A stretch of 64,000 nucleotides of DNA from an uncultured Lachnospiraceae bacterium (GTDB lineage Bacteria; Bacillota; Clostridia; Lachnospirales; Lachnospiraceae): assembly GCA_910587105.1 (NCBI GenBank), contig CAJUMB010000009.1:18693-82692 (forward strand), written 5' to 3'. Below the pieces are notes generated by a model. It did no database searches and was not told the origin of the DNA. It worked only from the letters and a program-made list of their open reading frames with translations. Below are positions 1-7,602 of this stretch, piece after piece (the stretch's first letter is position 1; every line of letters begins with the position of its first letter). Both the position numbers and the translations under genes were made by a program.

Positions 1-1
1 G

Positions 2-595
2 GCTGTTGTTTCCGTGGCACATACCAATGCGGATTATGATTCGGCCATGGCGGCATTTCAGAAAGGAGCAGCCCATGCTGTACATCTGTACAATGCCATG
101 CCGCCGTTTACCCATCGGGAACCAGGGGTGGTGGGGGCAGTGTCTGACAGCGGCCATGTCACAGCAGAATTGATCTGCGACGGCATCCACATTCATCCAG
201 CTGTGGTCAGAGCCACATTCCGAATGCTGGGCAGCGGGCGTATCATACTGATTAGTGACAGTATGAGAGCAGCAGGTATGCCGGATGGGGAATACACACT
301 GGGAGGACAGGCAGTACAGGTATCCGGCGGGAGAGCTGTACTGGCATCCAGCGGGGCACTGGCCGGATCGGCGGTAAATCTCATGGAATGCATGAAAACA
401 GCAGTCAAAAAAATGGGGATTCCCCTGGAGCAGGCAGTGGCATGTGCCTCTGTGAATCCGGCAAAAAGACTAGGAGAGTATGACAGATATGGTTCAATCT
501 CTCCCGGAAAAAAAGCCAATGTGGTTCTATTGGACCATGATTTGAACCTGAAAGCTGTTATAAAAGATGGCAGCAAGATTTACGAGTCTGTCTGA
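2..595 (+). CDS. nagA: N-acetylglucosamine-6-phosphate deacetylase, C-terminal part (cut by window edge)
   Basis: Converts GlcNAc-6-phosphate to glucosamine-6-phosphate in cytosolic amino-sugar recycling. The open frame runs in from the left edge, so only about the last 197 codons are present; no start codon is visible. Family hallmarks seen: AHTNADY near the left edge, HLYNAMPPFTHREPG (substrate-binding His of the TIM barrel), ICDGIHIHP, and the ISDSMRAAGMPDG segment carrying the catalytic Asp of the amidohydrolase fold. The C-terminus ends with the usual small beta-sandwich strand (GKKANVVLLDHDLN). Its 3' end overlaps the 3' end of the convergent DtxR-type gene by 16 bases. Confidence 0.93.
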   Translation, partial: AVVSVAHTNADYDSAMAAFQKGAAHAVHLYNAMPPFTHREPGVVGAVSDSGHVTAELICDGIHIHPAVVRATFRMLGSGRIILISDSMRAAGMPDGEYTLGGQAVQVSGGRAVLASSGALAGSAVNLMECMKTAVKKMGIPLEQAVACASVNPAKRLGEYDRYGSISPGKKANVVLLDHDLNLKAVIKDGSKIYESV

Positions 596-951
596 CTCAT
601 ATGTTCTTTTAATTTTTCAAAACTTTCCGAACTGATTACATGTTCAATCCGGCAGGCATCTTTTGCCGCCACTTCCGGGTCCACACCCAGGTTTGTCAGC
701 CATTTGGTCAGAAAGGTATGGCGTTCGTAGATTTTCTGTGCAATGGAAAATCCTTTGTCCAGAAGGGTGATGTAGCCGTCTTTGTCCATCTGGATATAGC
801 CGTTTGTACGTAAATTTTTCATGGCCACACTGACACTGGGTTTGGAAAAGGATAGTTCATTTACAATGTCGATGGACCGCACCTGTCCCAGGCGGTTTTT
901 CAAAACCAGTATGGTTTCCAGATAGTTTTCGGCAGACTCTTGGATTTTCAA
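580..951 (-). CDS. DtxR/MntR-family metal-dependent transcriptional repressor
   Basis: Predicted metal-sensing repressor (Mn or Fe). The N-terminal winged helix is visible (ESAENYLETILVL, SFSKPSVSVAMKNL, GYITLLDKG), followed by the dimerisation/metal-binding helices with ERHTFLTKWLTNLGV and DACRIEHVISSE, typical of short MntR-type proteins lacking an SH3 domain. I choose a TTG start at 951: it is preceded by GAGGTGG at a 6-base spacing and gives 123 residues beginning KIQESAENYL, where homologues start. An in-frame ATG at 1014 would add 21 residues without resemblance to the family. No transporter lies next to it, so its targets are elsewhere. Confidence 0.85.
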   Translation of the reverse strand: MKIQESAENYLETILVLKNRLGQVRSIDIVNELSFSKPSVSVAMKNLRTNGYIQMDKDGYITLLDKGFSIAQKIYERHTFLTKWLTNLGVDPEVAAKDACRIEHVISSESFEKLKEHMSQTDS

Positions 952-1084
952 TGATGGCCACCTCGTTTCCCGTGTTTGTTCATGGTTTGCAGAAAGATCA
1001 TTTCCTTTAATCATATATCATATGGAAGAAAAATTCAATGATTAGATATGATTTTATAAAATGTAAATAAAATGGAAAAAAGTG

Positions 1085-1113
1085 TTGACATATGGAAGAG
1101 TCTGTAGTAATAT
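1085..1113 (+). promoter_or_regulatory. sigma-A type promoter of the tRNA-Gly gene
   Basis: TTGACA at 1085-1090, a 17-base spacer, then TAATAT at 1108-1113. It sits about 30 bases upstream of the tRNA. Confidence 0.8.
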
Positions 1114-1142
1114 ATATCTTGTCGATAGCGAGTCGGCAACAG

Positions 1143-1215
1143 GCGTGAGTGGCTCAGTTGGTAGAGTACAACCTTGCCAAGGTTGGGGTCGCGGGTTCGA
1201 ATCCCGTCTCACGCT
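1143..1215 (+). tRNA. tRNA-Gly (anticodon GCC)
   Basis: The 73-nt cloverleaf has acceptor arm GCGTGAG pairing with CTCACGC and a discriminator T. The D arm is GGCTC...GAGT, the anticodon stem is CAACC/GGTTG with loop TTGCCAA (anticodon GCC), and the T arm carries GGTTCGAATCC. The 3' CCA is not encoded. A promoter lies upstream and a rho-independent terminator directly downstream, so it is a single-gene transcription unit. Confidence 0.97.
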
Positions 1216-1224
1216 TTTCGAAAG

Positions 1225-1267
1225 AAACCGAAAGCCCTATAGAATGTAGGTTGCTTTCGGTTTTTTT
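1225..1267 (+). terminator. rho-independent terminator after tRNA-Gly
   Basis: Stem AAACCGAAAGC (1225-1235) pairs with GCTTTCGGTTT (from 1253), followed by a run of seven T. Confidence 0.88.
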
Positions 1268-1324
1268 CTATTTAGAGACTGTAGGAAAATGAGCTAATTT
1301 TCAAGTACAATTTGGAGGAAAGCC

Positions 1325-2533
1325 ATGAGTCAATTTGTTACACCTAATCAGGGGAGATACGACGAGAACCCAACACCGGCGTATGTTTTTGACCTGGACC
1401 AGCTGAAAAAGCGGCTGGCGGCTGTCAAAGGAGCAGTTACAAGGGAAAAGACAAAGATTTGTTACGGAGTAAAAGCAAACCCTTTTCTGGTTGAGGCATT
1501 AAAAGAAGAGGTGGATTATTTTGAAGTCTGTTCGCCGGGTGAATTTCATATTTGTGAGTATAATAAGGCGGACATGGATCACCTTGTTGTAACTGGAGTC
1601 TATAAAGCTCCGGTGGATGTGATGCGTATGATCGGGGAGTTTGAGGGCAGGACCATTTTTACAGTAGAGTCGCTGAATCAGCTCCAGGTTTTAGACTTTT
1701 GTGCCGGAAAGTATCAGTGCCGTGTGCGGGTACTGCTTTCTTTGACCAGCGGGAATCAGTTCGGCATGAAGGCCAGCCAGCTGGAGTACTGTATTTCTCA
1801 CAGAGATGAATATAAGAATCTGGATTTTTTAGGAGTTCAGTATTATTCTGGAACACAGAAAAAGGAAATACAGATAGTAGAAGATGAGCTGAAAATGCTG
1901 GAAGGGTTCTGCCAGAGCATGGAAGAAAAATTTGACTTTGAAACGGAGGTGCTGATGTATGCTCCGGGATTGGGCGTGCCTTATTTTGAAGATGAGGAAG
2001 AAGAAGACCTGGACCGGATGCTGGACAGACTGAATCAGTTGTTGAAGGGTCTTGATTTTTCAGGTGATGTGATTCTGGAAATGGGACGTTTTTTGGCAGC
2101 TTTCTGCGGCTCTTATTATACTTCTATTGGGGATGTAAAAAGCCAGGGCGGACAGAATTACTGCATTGTAGATGGCGGAATTCATCATTTGAATTATTAT
2201 GGACAGGATGGCGGAAAACGTATTCCCCATTGCACCCATATACCCCAGAGGATGGATATGCAGACAGAGGAAACATTGTGGAACGTTTGTGGATGTCTAT
2301 GTACTCCGGAAGATGTTCTGGCGGTTCAGATGCCTATGAGAGGGCCTTCTCCCGGCGATCTGATTATCTTTGAACGTGCAGGGGCCTATTGTGTCACAGA
2401 AGGAATAAGCCTGCATATGAGCCAGGATCTGCCCAGAGTTTACTTCTATTCGGAGGAAGCAGGCATGGAGCTGATACGGACAAGGGAGGGAACCTGTAAA
2501 TGGAATATGCGGCCGGAAGAAGATGAAGAGTAG
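1325..2533 (+). CDS. Fold-type III PLP-dependent amino-acid decarboxylase, LysA-like
   Basis: Cytosolic decarboxylase of the diaminopimelate/ornithine/arginine group. The PLP lysine is K50 in ICYGVKANP. Further family segments are DYFEVCSPGE, NQFGMKA, GVQYYSGTQ (instead of the usual GxHxHxGSQ), the Gly-rich phosphate loop region around YAPGLGVPYF, EMGRFL (carboxylate-binding Arg), and NVCGCLCTPEDVL with the catalytic Cys contributed across the dimer. Length (402 aa) suits the family. Start ATG has GGAGG six bases upstream. It is not in a lysine operon and overlaps an EamA exporter gene by 11 bases, so a specialised substrate (a diamine precursor or a peptide building block) is possible. Exact substrate unresolved. 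Confidence 0.82.
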   Translation: MSQFVTPNQGRYDENPTPAYVFDLDQLKKRLAAVKGAVTREKTKICYGVKANPFLVEALKEEVDYFEVCSPGEFHICEYNKADMDHLVVTGVYKAPVDVMRMIGEFEGRTIFTVESLNQLQVLDFCAGKYQCRVRVLLSLTSGNQFGMKASQLEYCISHRDEYKNLDFLGVQYYSGTQKKEIQIVEDELKMLEGFCQSMEEKFDFETEVLMYAPGLGVPYFEDEEEEDLDRMLDRLNQLLKGLDFSGDVILEMGRFLAAFCGSYYTSIGDVKSQGGQNYCIVDGGIHHLNYYGQDGGKRIPHCTHIPQRMDMQTEETLWNVCGCLCTPEDVLAVQMPMRGPSPGDLIIFERAGAYCVTEGISLHMSQDLPRVYFYSEEAGMELIRTREGTCKWNMRPEEDEE

Positions 2534-3395
2534 GACAGTAAAGGGTATCCTATGCATTCTTGTATCGGCGTTCTGCTTTGCACTGATGAATCTGTGCGTG
2601 CGTTTGTCGGGAGAGCTTCCTTCCATACAGAAAAGCTTTTTCCGGAACCTGGTGGCGTTCTTTTTTGCGCTGGCTTTTATGAGCGGGAAGCATATGGGGT
2701 TTTCTGGGAAAAAGTCTAATATACCGCCGTTGATTTTTCGGTCTGTGTTTGGAACTGTGGGGATTTTGTGTAATTTCTATGCTGTGGATCATCTAGTGCT
2801 GGCAGATGCCTCTATGCTCAATAAGATGTCTCCCTTTTTTGCCATTATATTCAGTTATTTCATATTAAAAGAAAAAGTGAGCCCCTTTCAGTTAATGGCT
2901 GTGGGGGGCGCTTTTTTAGGCAGTCTGCTGATTATTAAACCTGTTGTTGTGGGGATGGAAACTGTTCCTGCGGTTTTGGGTTTTTTGGGAGGAATGGGGG
3001 CCGGGGCGGCCTATACGATGGTTAGATATCTCAGTGAGAGAGGAGAGAAGGGGCCTTTTATTGTCTGCTTTTTTTCAGGATTTTCCTGTCTGGTCACATT
3101 GCCGGCTCTTATTTGGGATTACCATCCTATGACTGCAGAGCAGCTGGTGATTCTGCTTCTGGCGGGATTGAGTGCTGCCGGAGGGCAGTTCGCGATTACT
3201 GCGGCTTATGGCTATGCTCCGGCCAGGGAGATTTCAGTTTATGATTATTCTCAGATCATTTTTTCAGCAGTTTTGGGATACTGTGTGTTTGGACAAATAC
3301 CTGACTGGCTCAGCTGGATGGGATATCTCATTATTTGTACTATGGCAGTAGTTATGTTTTTCTATCATAACAACATATCTGCGAAAGAAAAATAG
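2523..3395 (+). CDS. EamA/DMT-superfamily transporter
   Basis: Integral membrane protein of 290 aa with about ten hydrophobic helices arranged as two EamA repeats; the first ends near KPVVVG and the second begins near VLGFLGGMGAGAAYTMVRYLSERG. Family members export or import small metabolites such as amino acids and nucleobases. The LNKMSPFFAIIFSYFILKEK segment is the typical end of repeat one. The start overlaps the decarboxylase stop by 11 bases, so the two are co-transcribed and translationally coupled; export of the decarboxylase product is a reasonable guess. A strong hairpin terminator follows at once. Confidence 0.88.
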   Translation: MKSRTVKGILCILVSAFCFALMNLCVRLSGELPSIQKSFFRNLVAFFFALAFMSGKHMGFSGKKSNIPPLIFRSVFGTVGILCNFYAVDHLVLADASMLNKMSPFFAIIFSYFILKEKVSPFQLMAVGGAFLGSLLIIKPVVVGMETVPAVLGFLGGMGAGAAYTMVRYLSERGEKGPFIVCFFSGFSCLVTLPALIWDYHPMTAEQLVILLLAGLSAAGGQFAITAAYGYAPAREISVYDYSQIIFSAVLGYCVFGQIPDWLSWMGYLIICTMAVVMFFYHNNISAKEK

Positions 3396-3424
3396 AGGGG
3401 GAGGCTTTTGCCTCTCCCTCTTTC
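3395..3424. terminator. Bidirectional terminator between convergent genes
   Basis: GAGGGGGAGGC (3395-3405), loop TTTT, GCCTCTCCCTC (3410-3420), with A-rich and T-rich flanks. It serves the EamA gene (+) and the LRR protein gene (-). Confidence 0.85.
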
Positions 3425-3439
3425 ATGTACCGCTTATTG

Positions 3440-4000
3440 CTATTTAACTCTAACTACCTTGCCTTTAAATCCAGCTCTCTTCAGGGCTTTTTTCAGATTG
3501 TTCAGTGCTTTCTTGCTCATGTTCTTGTTAACTTTAACAGTCATTTTGTTGGTGTTTAAACCAGCGAATGCACCTTTTTTTACTTTAATCTGATTGGCCT
3601 TGCTGATGTTAAGCCTTAAAGTTTTCAGTTTCTTAGCACCTTTGAACGCATTCTTCTGAATAACGTTTACGGTTGAAGGAACTGTAATCTTAGTAGCTTT
3701 TGTTGCTTTAGCAAATGTGTTAGCACGGATAACTCTTACTGTGTATTTTACACCGTTAACTGTTACAGTTTTGGGTACAGATACACTGGTTTTGTTTGAC
3801 TTGATACTGGAAATACCAGCATTTCCGCCTTTTGTTGTGTCAACATCAAGTTTGTTTCCACCTGTTGATACAGTTGTATCCTGTTTTACAGGATCTTTTC
3901 CTGTTACGGGTGAAGAAGTAGCAGCAAAAGCGGTAGTACAAGAGCCAAGTGCAAGAGTAGCAGCTAAAGCATATGCAAGTACTTTCTTAAATGCTTTCAT
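3440..4000 (-). CDS. Secreted BspA-like leucine-rich-repeat protein
   Basis: The 186-aa product begins with a clear Sec signal peptide (MKAFKKVLAYALAATLALG, cleavage near TAFA-A). A Thr/Ser/Lys/Asp-rich spacer follows, then LRR_5-type units: ITVPSTVNVIQKNAFKGAKKLKTLRL and a second partial unit KVKKGAFAGL. The C-terminus is strongly basic (KKALNNLKKALKRAGFKGKVVRVK). Such proteins sit at or leave the cell surface and are common in gut Firmicutes; the ligand is unknown. RBS AAAGGAGG lies 12 bases upstream of the ATG. No wall-sorting motif is seen, so retention would depend on charge. It lies next to the capsule operon but has its own spacing of about 100 bases. Confidence 0.82.
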   Translation of the reverse strand: MKAFKKVLAYALAATLALGSCTTAFAATSSPVTGKDPVKQDTTVSTGGNKLDVDTTKGGNAGISSIKSNKTSVSVPKTVTVNGVKYTVRVIRANTFAKATKATKITVPSTVNVIQKNAFKGAKKLKTLRLNISKANQIKVKKGAFAGLNTNKMTVKVNKNMSKKALNNLKKALKRAGFKGKVVRVK

Positions 4001-4039
4001 CGTTCTTTTCGCCTCCTTTCTCTAAATAATTATCGTCCA

Positions 4040-4057
4040 CTTATCTAAAAAGATAAG
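4040..4057. repeat. Small hairpin in the leader of the LRR gene
   Basis: CTTATC, TAAAAA, GATAAG at 4040-4057, in the untranslated region upstream of the leftward LRR gene. Function unknown. Confidence 0.35.
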
Positions 4058-4072
4058 GGCTATATAGAGTAA

Positions 4073-4098
4073 CCCAAGACTAAATTTTGGTCTTTGGG
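4073..4098 (-). terminator. Probable terminator of the cps operon
   Basis: On the minus strand CCCAAAGAC and GTCTTGGG (plus positions 4098-4090 and 4080-4073) form a hairpin just after the cpsD stop. The T-run is weak. Confidence 0.5.
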
Positions 4099-4108
4099 AG
4101 AACTCTCA

Positions 4109-4864
4109 TCAAGATTTTTTGTAGTAGGCATCTGTATAATATTTACTTCCATAATATTTATTGCCATAATATTTACTTCCATAATACCTGCTACCGTAAC
4201 CTTTATAATAGTATCCGCCCTTACCGCTTTCTACACGGTTAAGAACGATTCCTAACAATGGACATCCTGCCCGCTCTAATTGACGGACTGAATTTTTTAC
4301 AATTCCTTTGGGCGTAATTCCCGCCCGCACAACCAGGATCGCGCCGTCACATAAGTGGCCAATGCGTTCTCCGTCTGATACAATATTTAATGGTGCGGAA
4401 TCAACCAATACATAACGATAACGTTCTGACATCTCATTCAACATATCAGCAAAACGCTCACTTTCCAGTAATCTGGAAGGGTTTACTACATTATCTGTAT
4501 TGGGAAGAATATCTCCCTGCTCAAATTGAGTGTGATAAAGCGCATCATCCAGAGAAGAATCTCCAGACAAATACTGGGAGGTTCCTTTTAAAGTACCGTT
4601 GTCTTCCAATGTGATCTGATATTTATCCGACATAACAGATTTCCGCATATCAGCATCTAGTAGAACAGTGGATATTCCCGTTTCTGCCAGCTGACGCCAT
4701 AACTGTATGGTCACAAAACTTTTTCCCTCATCAGGCATTGTGCTGATTACCATGATCCTTCGGACATCGGTACCCATAAAACCAATATTAATACGAAGCC
4801 TGTTGACTGCTTCCTCAATTGCATAGGGAAGCTCTGGCATATTTTCAATCTTTACTGTTCGCAT
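4109..4864 (-). CDS. cpsD: CpsD/CapB-type bacterial tyrosine kinase (BY-kinase)
   Basis: Cytosolic autokinase that controls capsule/exopolysaccharide polymerisation with its membrane partner CpsC. Walker A lies at about residues 41-49 (STMPDEGKS), Walker A' at VLLDAD (67-72), and the Walker B-like segment is YRYVLVDSAP. The C-terminus is a Tyr cluster in which YYGS/KYYG units repeat about six times, the site of transphosphorylation. I start at ATG 4864 (MRTVKIENMP), which has AAGGAA upstream and matches family length at 251 aa; an ATG at 4942 would add a basic stretch lying inside cpsC. It overlaps the cpsC stop by 20 bases. Dephosphorylation is expected from the CpsB phosphatase of the same operon. 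Confidence 0.93.
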   Translation of the reverse strand: MRTVKIENMPELPYAIEEAVNRLRINIGFMGTDVRRIMVISTMPDEGKSFVTIQLWRQLAETGISTVLLDADMRKSVMSDKYQITLEDNGTLKGTSQYLSGDSSLDDALYHTQFEQGDILPNTDNVVNPSRLLESERFADMLNEMSERYRYVLVDSAPLNIVSDGERIGHLCDGAILVVRAGITPKGIVKNSVRQLERAGCPLLGIVLNRVESGKGGYYYKGYGSRYYGSKYYGNKYYGSKYYTDAYYKKS

Positions 4865-5645
4865 GTTCTTTTTCCTTCTGCTTCCGTTGTCTTTTCTTTT
4901 CTTTTTGAATATCTTCTTCCCGTTTATCCGAAATTGCCTCAATATTACCTTCAGGAATTACGGTAAGAGGCATAACTCCAAATTCTTTCTCTACATCATC
5001 GGATGATTTTAAAGTATCATCTGTCAGATAGAAGAACGCCAGTACACCCATAACTAAAACCATGCCGATTAAAGCACCGATCATTGTATTGCTGGACAGG
5101 CTTGGTGAACTTTTGGTCTCAGGAAGTATAGCGCGTTCAGCAATGTTTGGTTTCGGAGTATCCATCAATTTAGGAAGTTCACTAACTGCTTTATCTGCAA
5201 GAGAATTTGCAATAATCTGTGCTTCTTCCGGGATGGGGCTTTCAGCAGTAATTGTAAGAATACGGGTATCATTAATTGTGGCAATCGTGAGCATATCTAG
5301 CAGCTCATCGTATGTATAGTCCAATCCTTCATCTTCAATTACACCTTCAATAATGGGTCTTGATTTAATCAATTCCGCATAGTCACTGGACAACGAAGTT
5401 CCAATATTCAAATCTGTCAAATCTACAACAGAATTGCTGGAGGAAGATACCATGTACAGTTTTGATGTGGCCGTGAATTTTGGCGTAATCAAAAACTGAG
5501 TGATTACTCCTGCAATCAGAGCACCGGCTAAAAATCCGGCAACAATAGCTACCCATCTGCTCTGAAAGAAATATAGCAATTCTAATAAATCAATTTCATC
5601 TTCTTTATCCTGAATCCGGACTGTCTCTCCCTGCTGCTCCTTCAT
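4845..5645 (-). CDS. cpsC: CpsC/Wzz-type polysaccharide chain-length regulator and kinase activator
   Basis: Membrane co-polymerase of 266 aa. An N-terminal cytosolic stretch (EDEIDLLELLYFFQSRW) leads into a first membrane helix (VAIVAGFLAGALIAGVI), then an extracellular loop with LYMVSSSSNSVVDLTDLNIG, the Pro-containing region before the second helix (LPETKSSPSLSSNTMIGALIGMVLVMGVLAFFYL), and a cytosolic tail that activates CpsD. The tail ends in an unusual highly charged Lys/Glu run (EEDIQKEKKRQRKQKEKEH). Position between the LCP and kinase genes is the classic CpsB-C-D arrangement. Start ATG 5645. Confidence 0.92.
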   Translation of the reverse strand: MKEQQGETVRIQDKEDEIDLLELLYFFQSRWVAIVAGFLAGALIAGVITQFLITPKFTATSKLYMVSSSSNSVVDLTDLNIGTSLSSDYAELIKSRPIIEGVIEDEGLDYTYDELLDMLTIATINDTRILTITAESPIPEEAQIIANSLADKAVSELPKLMDTPKPNIAERAILPETKSSPSLSSNTMIGALIGMVLVMGVLAFFYLTDDTLKSSDDVEKEFGVMPLTVIPEGNIEAISDKREEDIQKEKKRQRKQKEKEHANSKD

Positions 5646-5669
5646 CGAAATAATCCTCTCAATCCTTCT

Positions 5670-6713
5670 CTATTTTCGCTTCTGTAAGCTATACATTTCG
5701 GTCATAACCTGAATTTTCGAAGTTTTATCAATGTAAAATTCAACGTGGTCAATGCCATCGTCGAGAGCCTGCCCTATTTTACTTTTACCGGAAAATTCTT
5801 TTATTCCTTTGCTCTCACCTTCTATGAGTATTTTTGTCATTGTGGAAATCTGACGGCCGGAGATGTTAGTAACTGCAATATCCTCCAGCTCATGGTTCAT
5901 ATTGTTTATAAATGTGTTATCAGTCTTCATGAGTGTCAAAGCTTTGGCAAAATAGGCTTTCATATATTGCTTCTGTCTGTTCATCCGAGCTGTGTTGCTG
6001 TCGTCTTCCATAGACATACGGCTGTGTATGTACAAATAAGCCTGTTCATCAGTCAAAGTCAGGGTCGTTCCCTTTTTCATTTTGGGATCATCCTTTGTAA
6101 AATCATTTTCCAGAGTGACTTCAACCCCGCCTACCAGATGATTCAATTTAGGAAAATCTTCCATATTTATCTCACAATATCCATCAATTGTAATGCCGCC
6201 CAGCATTTTTGACACAGCATTTACAGTATTTTCACAGCTTGCCTCCGAGTCACCTCCATACCAGTGTGCCGTACAAAGCTGCATATCTGCCGATGCTGAC
6301 CCTTTGTTGTTTTTCCGCAGAAGCGTAATTTCAGTTATCGTATCCCGGTTAAGCTGGATCATACCATAGGTGCGGTCTGTCAGATCAAAAACTGCCAGCA
6401 GAAGAAAATCTGCCATATTACCCTGGTATTTTTTACTGGATTCTTTTTCGCTGCCGGATGCGTCAGTTCCTATGAGAAGATACGTCTCAAACTCATGATA
6501 ATAATCATATTTATCACCAGATAATTTAAGAGTACCCATAACAGGTTCTTTCTCCTCAGCAACAGAACCTGACGACAGAGCAGTTCTGTCTCCATCCAGT
6601 GTCTCTGCCATCATCTTTTCTTCAAAGAACCTGAGTATGAACCAAAATGCTCCTGCCAAAATAACTGCGGCTGCGAAACAAAGGATCAATCTGCCTTTTT
6701 CATTTCGTTTCAT
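5670..6713 (-). CDS. LytR-CpsA-Psr (LCP) family wall-polymer ligase
   Basis: Membrane-anchored enzyme that transfers undecaprenyl-linked polymers to peptidoglycan. A single N-terminal helix (LILCFAAAVILAGAFWFIL) is followed by the extracellular LCP domain with conserved FETYLLIGTDASG (catalytic/Mg-binding Asp), YGMIQLNRDTITEI (phosphate-binding Arg), VGGVEVTLENDF and YLYIHSRMSMEDDSNTARMNRQK (conserved Arg residues). ATG 6713 (MKRNEKGRL) is preferred over the upstream ATG at 6746: it follows GGAGG and overlaps the cpsB stop by 14 bases. Its place in the operon suggests it attaches the capsule made under CpsB/C/D control. 347 aa. Confidence 0.92.
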   Translation of the reverse strand: MKRNEKGRLILCFAAAVILAGAFWFILRFFEEKMMAETLDGDRTALSSGSVAEEKEPVMGTLKLSGDKYDYYHEFETYLLIGTDASGSEKESSKKYQGNMADFLLLAVFDLTDRTYGMIQLNRDTITEITLLRKNNKGSASADMQLCTAHWYGGDSEASCENTVNAVSKMLGGITIDGYCEINMEDFPKLNHLVGGVEVTLENDFTKDDPKMKKGTTLTLTDEQAYLYIHSRMSMEDDSNTARMNRQKQYMKAYFAKALTLMKTDNTFINNMNHELEDIAVTNISGRQISTMTKILIEGESKGIKEFSGKSKIGQALDDGIDHVEFYIDKTSKIQVMTEMYSLQKRK

Positions 6714-7413
6714 ATTCCTCCAGTATCCTTTTTCCCAAATCGTCAATCGTCTGTATTACGCTGTCGCCAAATTTCTTACAAAGGATGTCATATCCATCCC
6801 GCAGATTGGGGGGACGGCTGACCGTATTATGACAATCGCTCCCCATTATAACCGAAAAACCATTTTTAATCAATTTAAAAATACAATTTTTCTTTTTTCT
6901 GCTCTGCAAAGCCCCAGCATTGACTTGTATGTAGAGCGGTAATTCCAAAATGGAATTCCAGATCTCTTTTTTTCTCTGAAATTCGTAATATCTTTCTACA
7001 TGTGCAAGAATGACAGTAAGCTTCTGTTTCTCGATGATATTATGTATTTCTTTCAGCATATCCTTTGTCCACTGGGTAAACGGCATCTCCAACAGCAGCA
7101 GTGAAGTACCTTCTATACACATCTGGGAAAGCATTCCTGCCCGTCCCATGCCGGGAAAGTAATACACCTCCGCCCCAGTCAGGATTTCTGGTATCCCTAA
7201 TTCTTTTTCTGCCAATTCCCGCACATGCTGTAAAGCTCTTCCGCGTCTGTTTAGGAAATCCCCGACAGAAATCTCGCTGGCATAAAAGTGAGGGGTTGCT
7301 ATGATCTTTGTCACACCCTGCTCCTGTGCCATACGAAGCATCTGCTGCGTCTCATCCAGACTATGGCTTCCATCATCAATTCCTGGCAAAATGTGCGAAT
7401 GAAAATCTATCAT
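6700..7413 (-). CDS. cpsB: CpsB/CapC-type PHP-fold protein-tyrosine phosphatase
   Basis: Manganese-dependent phosphatase that dephosphorylates the CpsD tyrosine tail. PHP metal-binding motifs are visible: MIDFHSHILPGIDDGS at the N-terminus, ATPHFY, the Glu in TGAEVYYFPGM, ILAHVERYYEF, and GSDCHNT near the C-terminus. At 237 aa the length is typical. First gene of the leftward cpsB-LCP-cpsC-cpsD operon, read from the promoter at 7532-7504. Confidence 0.93.
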   Translation of the reverse strand: MIDFHSHILPGIDDGSHSLDETQQMLRMAQEQGVTKIIATPHFYASEISVGDFLNRRGRALQHVRELAEKELGIPEILTGAEVYYFPGMGRAGMLSQMCIEGTSLLLLEMPFTQWTKDMLKEIHNIIEKQKLTVILAHVERYYEFQRKKEIWNSILELPLYIQVNAGALQSRKKKNCIFKLIKNGFSVIMGSDCHNTVSRPPNLRDGYDILCKKFGDSVIQTIDDLGKRILEEYETK

Positions 7414-7503
7414 TTCCCCACCTCATTTGAAATATCAATTCTGTCTGCCAGTCAAATCCCAATAAATACGAAGTATATCATATCTATCTTTGTTGTCGCC
7501 TAC

Positions 7504-7532
7504 ATTATACTTCATTGATATTAGATTATCAA
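7504..7532 (-). promoter_or_regulatory. Promoter of the cpsB-LCP-cpsC-cpsD operon
   Basis: Reading the minus strand: TTGATA (7532-7527), 17-base spacer, TATAAT (7509-7504). It gives a leader of about 85 bases before cpsB. Confidence 0.78.
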
Positions 7533-7564
7533 GTAAAAAATTATGGTATTTATAGATCTTCTTT

Positions 7565-7602
7565 AAATAATCCATTTCACAGTACACAGAAATAGATTAT
7601 TT
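7565..7602 (-). terminator. A/T-rich hairpin at the end of the 4,6-dehydratase gene
   Basis: AAATAATC at 7565-7572 pairs with GATTATTT at 7595-7602, with a second short stem ATTTC/GAAAT inside. It overlaps the stop codon of the leftward gene; the U-run is poor, so efficiency is doubtful. Confidence 0.4.

Noticed and set aside
3717..4025. Plus-strand frame opposite the LRR protein
   Set aside because: Reverse reading of a secreted protein gene with a strong signal peptide; no RBS.
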